From an uncultured Gammaproteobacteria bacterium (GTDB taxonomy: Bacteria; Pseudomonadota; Gammaproteobacteria; Pseudomonadales; DT-91), in contig CAKMZU010000175.1 in assembly GCA_929200485.1 (NCBI GenBank), positions 1,201-7,437 of the forward strand: a stretch of 6,237 bases of DNA. The letters are read 5' to 3'. The notes beneath the pieces are model-generated. The model did not search any database. It was not told the DNA's origin and was given only the letters and a program-made list of their open reading frames with translations. The position numbers and the translations under genes were made by a program. Of the stretch, positions 1-6,237 are shown piece after piece; the stretch's first letter is position 1; each line of letters begins with the position of its first letter.

Positions 1-3000
1 AAATTCCGGTGATACAGATTCACCAATCTCATTCATTGCTGGACTTTCATAAGTCACATGATTCGTGGTTATCCATGGCGTGTGATCGATAACATCTGGT
101 ACACAGAAGAAGTCCAGTTCATAGGAAGACGCATCGGCAATGCTATTTGCACTGATGGTTGTTGGGTTTTCAAGCGCGAGCAAATTGGCGCCAGATAAGG
201 CAACAGGCTCGCTACCCTCTTCTATGAGTTGTGGTGCAGAAAACAAGCCTGGCCAATAGGCTTGCTCTGTCATTGATACTTTTAAATTGCCTTTAAGCGG
301 TTCTTTACCTGCACAATATGGGCTGTCACAGAGAGGTAAGCCACCCATTTTATCCATTGGCATTTGATACTGAACTTCATAACCGACTTCTTGCGTACTA
401 TCGGCTAATGATGCCAAGGTATCCGAATCCAATGAGACAATCAGAATCAACTCATCCTGCAGCGCTTTCATTTCAACAGACTTCACCGTACCCAAGCCAT
501 CTTTAGTCATACACCCAAAACTCGAAAAGTCAGTAGCAAGACTAAAATCAGGCTGCGTACATTCGACAAAGGTCATTATTTGATCACTGCCAAACAACGC
601 AGAATGGAGTTTGATACTGGCGATTTCTCCCGGAAAGGTCATGATACCAATACCTAACTGAACAACGGTTTCATCAAGATCATTCTTTGTATAAACCCAT
701 TGCGACAACACTTCTTCGCGTTTTTCTTCAAAATGGTGACGACTTTCAACTAAAGAATCGTAGTCGTTGGGGTCAAATAAAGAAGGCACGCCATCAAAGT
801 CTGCGTCCATAATGAACACGTCTGACGACTCACTATCACCTTCAGTCACTAATGACGGTAGTCCCATACCGGCACAGACATCTGACTCACAAATAACCTG
901 ACGATCATCCTGACCATCGGCTGGAATTGGCATGCCTTCGAGTTGTTCATAGTTTGCCCATTCAATCACAAGGTGTTTTTCTTCTGTATCAGCAGCCAAC
1001 ACTCGGCCAAGGAATAATAATTTCTTGCCATCTGCGGTATTTGTATCTGAAACCGCAATTAAATCGCCTGATTCGAGGCTATCAAATGTTGTGGTTGACG
1101 AATACGACTGATGGTAAGGAGAAAAGCTGATTTTAGAAAGCTCAATACCGTCCCTTGTCGCTTCAAGCGTTGGCATTACTGACGTCTCATCAATCATATC
1201 AATGTTTTCAGAAAAATCTGCTTTTGTCGGAAATAGTTCGTCGAAGGCTGCGCCGGCAAAACGCAAGACGATACCATTTTGCGCATCTTTTATCGGCAGA
1301 TATTTTCCGCCATCATCGAATGAAACAACAGGTGCCGGGAAGACGCCTTTGGCATCAAACCCTTCTGGTGCAGACAATACCAGCCAGTCCCCGAAGGTTA
1401 ACTTTTCGACAAATAAGTGCTCGGTAAAGACCGAAGACTCTTTGAAAAAGTCCAGACCAACATCAAAGACAGGTGCGGGTACATTAATATGCCCAAGGGA
1501 GTCGATATGAACAAAGTGGAAACCCACGATGATTTCTTCATGTTCATCATCCATTTCGATTTCTTCAAGCATGGATAATTGGATAATCCAGAATTCGCCT
1601 TCAGCATCACGCATCAGGTAAAGTTGATCAAGTTTATCGTCATTTTCACCGTCGGTTAGCATGATATCTGTCTGCAATAGACTATCGTCTGATCGCACCT
1701 GATCAATAAGCGCATGAATATTCACATCTATCATTGAATGCAGTGACTCCAATGGTTCACCTTGGCTCGCATCAAGCGAGAACTGCCATTGATCCGACAC
1801 AAACTCGCCATAAATCGGAGCAAACGCAACTTTACTGCCAGTCGTCCCTGTTAATACAGGCACATCGTTCTTTTCCGTGAGCAGAATATCGATCGCTCCA
1901 AGCCCTTCGGCTTCGTCTTTTTCGGTTAGATAAATCGGCTTACCTGTTTCTGTAAAGTTCGAGATATCAACACCTTCGAGGCCACGCTCATTACCGTCCA
2001 TATCAAAGGCCATCTGATCTGAAACGAGACTCAATTCAGGCAGCGGCATTATTTTTTTATCATCACCAATGAACAGTGGGAAAGCGGCATCACAGAGCAT
2101 GATTTCTGGTAAATAGCCATCGGCCCATAAATGCAGCTCTGGCAATCGGGTTTGATAGGTTGGATGCTCAAATTCAATTCGGTAGTCTACGCCATAAACT
2201 TTATCTCCACCTTGCATGGTAAAGGTAGGCAGGTCTTCAAAGCGATATTCGGTCTTGGTATTGCCAGTGCCGGGCACAGGTCTGATATCAAGCGTTGCTG
2301 AATCAACCACCGCGTTTTCAATAATCTCGCCGGTCAGCATGTCATAGGTCACTGCTGTTACTTTGGCGGTTAACGCATTGTTACCCACAGCAGGATCGAT
2401 ATGTCTTGGTCTTTCAATAACACAGGAAGCTGCAACGTGATCCTGACGCGCACCAAGGTCATCAACAAAATCCGCAACGGCTGGTGCTTCGGTTTCAGCC
2501 ATGTGCGGCAACCCCTGCAGGGACACCATCATCTCATCTTGCGCTAACTGATAGAAGCCACCTGATGGCAAGGCTGACATATTCATCAGCTTGGAAATCA
2601 CCATCGCTGGCGTTACACCGTCTTTCAGCGATAAATATTTAATATTATTGAAATTCAAGACAAAACGGTCGGCTTGCTTGCTCGCTTGTCTGCCTTTAAC
2701 TTTTAACGATTTAACAAAGCCATCGCGCTCATGAATACGGAATTGAATCTGAGCTAAATAATCAATAAAGAAAATAGATGCTGGTAAATTAAGCTGTGTT
2801 TCACTGTTCAATTTGGTACCAAACAGCGCTTCAGGCATGGCGGTGGTTAAGCCGCGGATGATTTTATCCCTCGCCTTAACAAAATCTTCTGATGCTTTAT
2901 GTTTTCGGCTACCCACCACCATCTCTTTCATTTGAGATTTTGATCGTGGGAAGGCCAGTGCCAATGTGTCATACAAGGTACTTACGCTATCAAGCGAATG

Positions 3001-5076
3001 GGCATCATCGATATTTTTCTGCAAAGATTTAATGGCATAACGGGTATAAAAACCTTCATGTTCAGTCAACAAACTGGCGGTTTCCTTAACTGTTTTCCTA
3101 AGCTTTACACTCATGCTCTTAAGAATTTCGGAGGCAGACACTTCGCTTTGTGTTCCTGGCAACAGGTTATGACGGCCAGTAAACAAAGGAAAGCCTTCAT
3201 CTGTCGTATGCACAGCTTCTGTCTTCCATTCAAAGTATTCGGCTATAGTGGCCGCAACCCCTTTGAGGGTAATCATACTGGATTTGCTTTCATGCGCTTT
3301 ATCTATCACAGACAAAGGAATTAACGTGGCATGCATCAATTCTTCATTCAATATCTGATAGGGCATTAATTGATCTAAAAACGCAAAATCTTCTGAGGTT
3401 GGAGTTCCACTCATGATCCGATTGAAGGCTGCATCGGCGTTGGCATTAAAGGTCTCAAGTGTTTCACCGTTTAACAAGCCTGTCATAACCTCATCAATCG
3501 GTTGGGCGTAGAAGATATTTGCATCAGCTTCATGCTGCGCTTTGTCAGTGGTGTATCGGCTATCGGAAGCAAGCTCACCCGTACCGATTTTAAACAATCG
3601 AACGTTGGGACTATCGGCTGTATATTCACCACCAAAAGGCCAATCAATGAGCTGACTGCTAAAGCTGTCTTCAGCCGCCATCAATGGCATTGCGATAACA
3701 CCCGCATCACCGGCTTCATTTCTCGCCATGACGACCGAAAATCCCATAGACAAAAAGAAATCCTTTAAGGCGCGTTTAGATACATCTTTCGCCTTGGCTT
3801 TTCGCTCTTCTTTTATCTGGGCCAGATCGACACTATCATCAACAATACCAAACAATTCCTTAACTGAATCATCGTCACCTTCATCTAATACTTTTTCTAC
3901 TTTTCCGGTAACTCGCTCTTTCATTTTCTTCTTTAACTGAGAAAGCACACCCTGCTCACCACTACCAAGCGTTGACACCAGCTTGGTAATTTTCTTCGCG
4001 CTTTTTTTGGTGTAAACCTTCGCTTCTCGAAGCGCAACCATTGCAGCCTTCTTATCTTCTGCCTGACCTTTAACAACGGCTTTTAGTTTTGTCTTCTCAT
4101 CGTCCGACATCGCGATTTCGAGCTCTGCGGTTTGCTCAGCAATGACTTCTCTTGGGCTTTTGCCCACAGGGATAGGTAAACGACTTTCAGCCGATTCACG
4201 CACCGCTCTGCGGATATCCTTGGCTATCTCTTTAATGGCACTTTTGGATAACTCGGCGACTTTTTCTTCGGTCACACCAAGCTCTCTAAGTGAACTCATC
4301 GAATCTCGAATCTGCTCCATAATGGCCTTAACCACACGGTGAGCAATCGGGTTAACTTTAACAGGCTTGGGTTCACCCGTCGTTTCATCCACTTCATTAG
4401 GGTCAGCAAGCGATTGAATGGCGATAACTTTTTCATTGCCCTGATCATCTTCTTCAACGATTAAGGCGCGAACTTGAATTTCACCTATGGATTTAAATGC
4501 AGCCAGTGCAATATCATCCGAAGCCGTTTCTTCAATAATGCCTTTACCTTCTAAATAAGGTCGAACGTCTTCAACTTTGATTTCATAGTTGCCACTCTCA
4601 TCGGTCGCCACTTCTGCAATAGGATCTTGATAATCGATGTCATCCAATCGATGCAAAGTGACCCAGGCTTCCTTGGGCTGCATATCTTCATGGGATAAAC
4701 TGTATTCTTCTACCTCAGGCCCTTGTAATGCCGAATCATCGGATTGAACAGATTCAATAAAAGAGGCATCTTCTGGCCTTGCATCTTCTGAAGCATTATC
4801 TGGAAAGTAGGTAATTTGCCCTTGCAAAGTCACCGTACTGGCCGATGAAGGAGTATCGGATTCGGTGTTGGTGCCATTGTTTTGGGTAGAATCGGTAGAA
4901 TTGCCTGTGGTTTGATCACCACTTGTACTGTTGCTATCGGTTTGCTGATTTCCATCATCCGCTTGTTGTTCGGTGGATGGCGAATAAGTATTCTTTTTCT
5001 TTTTATCACTACACCCTGTTACGACAAGCACCAGCGTGAAAACACATACTGTGCTGATTTGTGTTATTAATCTCAT
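1..5076 (-). CDS. Giant multidomain surface lipoprotein of unknown function (3' end beyond the window)
   Basis: The frame is open for 1692 codons and has no stop before the left edge, so the C-terminus is missing. The ATG (complement of 5074-5076) is preceded by AGGGG (complement of 5081-5085) at short spacing. It begins a lipoprotein signal peptide: MRLITQ, a hydrophobic core, then lipobox VTGC with Cys22 as the lipidated residue. Ser at +2 suggests outer-membrane sorting by the E. coli rule. Residues 23-80 are a polar tether. Residues 81-172 look like a carboxypeptidase-regulatory-like beta module (VTLQGQITYFP, AWVTLHRLDD, ATDESGNYEIKVED), with an acidic insertion at about 93-132. Residues 245-450 are Lys/Glu-rich and predicted helical, starting VNPIAHRVVKAI. 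Cys885 and Cys995 flank a second beta-rich module. Residues 1424-1440 form a DxDxDGxPxxxDxxDxD calcium-type loop. CESDVCAG (1396-1403) and CDSPYCAG (1583-1590) are related motifs. No enzyme motif was recognised. An adhesin, scaffold or envelope-associated structural role is possible but not shown. The gene diverges from the CAP lipoprotein gene. Confidence 0.93.
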   Translation of the reverse strand, partial: MRLITQISTVCVFTLVLVVTGCSDKKKKNTYSPSTEQQADDGNQQTDSNSTSGDQTTGNSTDSTQNNGTNTESDTPSSASTVTLQGQITYFPDNASEDARPEDASFIESVQSDDSALQGPEVEEYSLSHEDMQPKEAWVTLHRLDDIDYQDPIAEVATDESGNYEIKVEDVRPYLEGKGIIEETASDDIALAAFKSIGEIQVRALIVEEDDQGNEKVIAIQSLADPNEVDETTGEPKPVKVNPIAHRVVKAIMEQIRDSMSSLRELGVTEEKVAELSKSAIKEIAKDIRRAVRESAESRLPIPVGKSPREVIAEQTAELEIAMSDDEKTKLKAVVKGQAEDKKAAMVALREAKVYTKKSAKKITKLVSTLGSGEQGVLSQLKKKMKERVTGKVEKVLDEGDDDSVKELFGIVDDSVDLAQIKEERKAKAKDVSKRALKDFFLSMGFSVVMARNEAGDAGVIAMPLMAAEDSFSSQLIDWPFGGEYTADSPNVRLFKIGTGELASDSRYTTDKAQHEADANIFYAQPIDEVMTGLLNGETLETFNANADAAFNRIMSGTPTSEDFAFLDQLMPYQILNEELMHATLIPLSVIDKAHESKSSMITLKGVAATIAEYFEWKTEAVHTTDEGFPLFTGRHNLLPGTQSEVSASEILKSMSVKLRKTVKETASLLTEHEGFYTRYAIKSLQKNIDDAHSLDSVSTLYDTLALAFPRSKSQMKEMVVGSRKHKASEDFVKARDKIIRGLTTAMPEALFGTKLNSETQLNLPASIFFIDYLAQIQFRIHERDGFVKSLKVKGRQASKQADRFVLNFNNIKYLSLKDGVTPAMVISKLMNMSALPSGGFYQLAQDEMMVSLQGLPHMAETEAPAVADFVDDLGARQDHVAASCVIERPRHIDPAVGNNALTAKVTAVTYDMLTGEIIENAVVDSATLDIRPVPGTGNTKTEYRFEDLPTFTMQGGDKVYGVDYRIEFEHPTYQTRLPELHLWADGYLPEIMLCDAAFPLFIGDDKKIMPLPELSLVSDQMAFDMDGNERGLEGVDISNFTETGKPIYLTEKDEAEGLGAIDILLTEKNDVPVLTGTTGSKVAFAPIYGEFVSDQWQFSLDASQGEPLESLHSMIDVNIHALIDQVRSDDSLLQTDIMLTDGENDDKLDQLYLMRDAEGEFWIIQLSMLEEIEMDDEHEEIIVGFHFVHIDSLGHINVPAPVFDVGLDFFKESSVFTEHLFVEKLTFGDWLVLSAPEGFDAKGVFPAPVVSFDDGGKYLPIKDAQNGIVLRFAGAAFDELFPTKADFSENIDMIDETSVMPTLEATRDGIELSKISFSPYHQSYSSTTTFDSLESGDLIAVSDTNTADGKKLLFLGRVLAADTEEKHLVIEWANYEQLEGMPIPADGQDDRQVICESDVCAGMGLPSLVTEGDSESSDVFIMDADFDGVPSLFDPNDYDSLVESRHHFEEKREEVLSQWVYTKNDLDETVVQLGIGIMTFPGEIASIKLHSALFGSDQIMTFVECTQPDFSLATDFSSFGCMTKDGLGTVKSVEMKALQDELILIVSLDSDTLASLADSTQEVGYEVQYQMPMDKMGGLPLCDSPYCAGKEPLKGNLKVSMTEQAYWPGLFSAPQLIEEGSEPVALSGANLLALENPTTISANSIADASSYELDFFCVPDVIDHTPWITTNHVTYESPAMNEIGESVSPEF

Positions 5077-5088
5077 AGGTCCCCTAAA

Positions 5089-5112
5089 AATAAGATAGAT
5101 AAATATCTTATT
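5089..5112. repeat. 24-bp inverted repeat, possible operator or leader stem-loop
   Basis: The 9-bp arms AATAAGATA and TATCTTATT are exact reverse complements, separated by the 6-bp spacer GATAAA. The repeat lies 12 bp upstream of the leftward start codon and almost touches its Shine-Dalgarno sequence. As DNA it has the size and symmetry of a dimeric repressor site. As RNA the same bases could form a nine-pair, almost all A-U stem just before the ribosome binding site, which would be weak. Which of these applies, if either, cannot be decided from the sequence. Chance occurrence in AT-rich DNA is not excluded. Confidence 0.55.
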
Positions 5113-5122
5113 CAGTTTGGAC

Positions 5123-5134
5123 ATAAATATTTAT
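5123..5134. repeat. 12-bp perfect AT palindrome
   Basis: ATAAATATTTAT is self-complementary over its full length and lies 11 bp beyond the 24-bp inverted repeat, upstream of the leftward gene. It contains TATTTA/TAAATA elements and could overlap a -10 region. Such pure A/T palindromes are common by chance in AT-rich intergenic DNA, so its significance is doubtful. Confidence 0.3.
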
Positions 5135-5314
5135 TTTGCGAAACTTCAGAAATTAATTTTTTTTCATTGGTAGCTTGCGCTCTATTAATGATGGCTTCGT
5201 GCTCAAATTCGCAATCGACTGATAACGCAGGTTTTTTTATTGGTCTGGCTTTTGCCTTGCCTTATCATCCATCAAATTAATCATGTTCAACGCAAAAATT
5301 ATGGGCCAACAACA

Positions 5315-6169
5315 ATGAAAAGAAGACTCACTGGTATTTTTGCCGCCGCTTTACTGACGGCTTGTCTGGACACCCCAGATGTCGCTCTGGCAAATAATGG
5401 CGGAGACACCAACAATAGTGGAAACGATGAAGAGAACCCGCCAGCTACAGCGACGGTCAATCTGGATTGCTCTAATATGGGTACGATTGTTAACAACCGC
5501 TTTGATGTCGATGCAAAAAAAAATATTTTGTGCCTTCATAACAAATTTCGCTCCGATACTGCTTTGGGCAAAGTACCGGGTTATGCAGGCAATCTCCCTA
5601 TGGCATCGAATATGCAGGCCTTGCGTTGGGATCACACCCTTGAACAGGTCGCTCAAAACTATGCCAACCAATGTGTCTGGCAACACAATGGTCAACGCAC
5701 AACGGATTTTCAAAATTTAAGCGGTAACCCTGCCCTCACCTATGTCGGTGAAAACATTGCTTACTATTCTTATACGGCAAACCCAATGGCGATGATTCGT
5801 GTTAAAAGCATGTTTGATGGCATGGCGACAGGGGAAGCTAAAAACTGGTCCTTCGGCACGATAAACGGTACCGAATCCTGCAGTGAAGGGCAATGTGGTC
5901 ATGCCACCCAAATGTTTTGGGCGGATACGCAATATATCGGCTGCGCGATCACCCACTGTAATCCGTCGATGAATCCTCACCCTGACTACCCAAGCCTGAC
6001 CGACATTTATCTCGTTTGTAATTATGGGCAAGGCGGCAATATTGAAAATCAAAATGCCTACAGCGAAGCACTACAAGCTGAAGATATTTGTTCTGATGAT
6101 CGCTTAGGCACCCAAACCGAATGCACTGAAGGCTTAACCCACGGCACCGACTATGATGACGGGCTCTAA
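5315..6169 (+). CDS. CAP/SCP-domain (PR-1-like) lipoprotein
   Basis: The 284-residue product starts MKRRLTGIFAAALLTACLD, a classic lipoprotein signal with lipobox LTAC and lipidated Cys17; Leu at +2 suggests outer-membrane sorting. The frame stays open upstream to a TTG at 5240, but that start would bury the signal peptide behind 25 residues, so ATG 5315 is preferred even though its Shine-Dalgarno is weak (GGG at 5303-5305). A Gly/Asn/Asp linker (about 22-47) leads to a CAP domain at about 70-246. Its motifs are HNKFR (75-79), LRWD (103-106), CVWQH with His124, VGENIA with Glu146, GHATQMFWA with His196, IGCA (208-211) and LVCNYGQGGN (233-242). His124, Glu146 and His196 match conserved CAP cavity residues; the second conserved Glu may be Glu174, less surely. 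Besides Cys17 there are ten cysteines, enough for five disulfides in an exported protein. CAP proteins are secreted or surface proteins with varied, often unclear roles, including lipid or sterol binding in some eukaryotic members. The substrate or partner here is unknown. A run of nine A's (5515-5523) lies just before the domain. Confidence 0.93.
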   Translation: MKRRLTGIFAAALLTACLDTPDVALANNGGDTNNSGNDEENPPATATVNLDCSNMGTIVNNRFDVDAKKNILCLHNKFRSDTALGKVPGYAGNLPMASNMQALRWDHTLEQVAQNYANQCVWQHNGQRTTDFQNLSGNPALTYVGENIAYYSYTANPMAMIRVKSMFDGMATGEAKNWSFGTINGTESCSEGQCGHATQMFWADTQYIGCAITHCNPSMNPHPDYPSLTDIYLVCNYGQGGNIENQNAYSEALQAEDICSDDRLGTQTECTEGLTHGTDYDDGL

Positions 6170-6237
6170 TCCCTAGGAGGGTGTCCGAGAATTGCGGTCG
6201 AGCATAAATTTCAAAGAAGTGAGATAAATTTTTTGGG
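6170..6237. other. Non-coding tail after the CAP gene; possible insertion-sequence edge
   Basis: These 68 bp hold no gene that I can support and no strong intrinsic terminator. CCCTAGGAGGG (6172-6182) contains a CCTAGG palindrome and a short CCCT/AGGG inverted repeat, too small to be a convincing terminator. GAGGGTGTCCGAGAATTG, starting at about 6177, resembles in style the terminal inverted repeats of some DDE-transposase insertion sequences. ATAAATTT occurs twice, at 6204-6211 and 6224-6231, exactly 20 bp apart. The window ends before any transposase or second end could be seen, so the mobile-element reading is a weak inference. Confidence 0.25.

Larger units (their letters stand above)
5077..5314. 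promoter_or_regulatory. Divergent intergenic regulatory region
   Basis: This 238-bp AT-rich stretch separates the start codons of two divergent lipoprotein genes and contains no convincing gene. It should carry the promoter of the leftward gene and probably that of the rightward gene. I see a 24-bp inverted repeat at 5089-5112, a perfect 12-bp palindrome (ATAAATATTTAT) at 5123-5134, a 10-bp palindrome (AAATTAATTT) at 5150-5159, and T-runs at 5157-5164 and 5232-5238. A weak rightward promoter candidate is TTTTCA (5161-5166) with TATTAA (5183-5188), 16 bp apart and four of six consensus matches each. It would give a leader of over 100 nt. For the leftward gene, TAAGAT and TATTTA-like -10 elements exist but none has a convincing -35 partner. 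Promoter assignment is therefore inference from position and composition. Confidence 0.6.

Noticed and set aside
1155..1510. Two overlapping plus-strand frames of 90 and 102 codons
   Set aside because: They lie antisense to the uninterrupted large lipoprotein frame, have no plausible domains or ribosome sites, and look like shadows of its codon pattern.
2998..3324. Plus-strand frame of 108 codons
   Set aside because: It is antisense to the large lipoprotein gene with no recognisable protein features; the minus-strand frame is continuous through it.
5089..5112. Inverted repeat read as an intrinsic terminator or attenuator for the leftward transcript
   Set aside because: The stem has only one G-C pair and the following T-run is short, so the hairpin would be too weak for termination. 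An operator or no function is more likely.
5240..5314. Upstream extension of the CAP gene to a TTG start at 5240
   Set aside because: An AGG at 5229-5231 could serve as a ribosome site, but the added 25 residues would put the lipoprotein signal peptide inside the chain. The MKRR...LTAC signal starting at 5315 is the more coherent start.
5351..6052. Minus-strand frames of 120 and 111 codons, and a plus-strand frame of 113 codons at 5379-5720
   Set aside because: All overlap the CAP gene, whose motifs firmly fix the coding frame. Their translations show no family features.
6204..6234. Terminator formed by the two AAATTT segments and following T's
   Set aside because: The potential stem is six A-U pairs with a 14-nt loop, too weak to call.
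1..6237. CRISPR array, tRNA or rRNA genes, integrase or transposase genes
   Set aside because: No regularly spaced repeats, no tRNA-like cloverleaf and no recombinase motifs were seen; almost all of the window is taken up by the two lipoprotein genes.

Overview
The window holds two divergently arranged genes for exported lipoproteins and no recognisable RNA gene, CRISPR array or complete mobile element. Both proteins have bacterial type II (lipoprotein) signal peptides. One upstream region has a good Shine-Dalgarno sequence, and the base composition is moderate, roughly mid-40s % GC by eye. This fits a Gram-negative gammaproteobacterium, possibly marine, but nothing in the window fixes the genus.

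Region 1 (1-5076, minus strand) is one uninterrupted reading frame of 1692 codons. It starts at an ATG whose complement is at 5074-5076 and runs off the left edge without a stop. I checked the frame codon by codon and found no internal stop or frameshift. It encodes a very large lipoprotein in this order: a lipobox at Cys22, a polar Asn/Ser/Thr/Gln/Asp tether, a carboxypeptidase-regulatory-like beta module, a long charged helical region, long stretches I cannot assign, a cysteine-bracketed beta module, more unassigned beta-rich sequence, a thrombospondin-type-3-like calcium loop, and two copies of a CxSxxCAG motif. Its function is unknown.

Region 2 (5077-5314) is an AT-rich divergent intergenic region. 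It contains a 24-bp inverted repeat (9-bp arms, 6-bp spacer) next to the ribosome binding site of the large lipoprotein gene, plus two smaller palindromes. It must carry the promoters of both genes unless transcription of the CAP gene starts elsewhere.

Region 3 (5315-6169, plus strand) encodes a 284-residue lipoprotein with a nearly full-length CAP/SCP (PR-1/CRISP/antigen-5) domain, rich in cysteines and with clear CAP signature motifs. Region 4 (6170-6237) is a short non-coding tail whose sequence might be the edge of an insertion sequence; this is speculative.

The two proteins would probably both face the periplasm or cell surface, and their shared upstream region may co-regulate them. That they act together is inference from the arrangement only.
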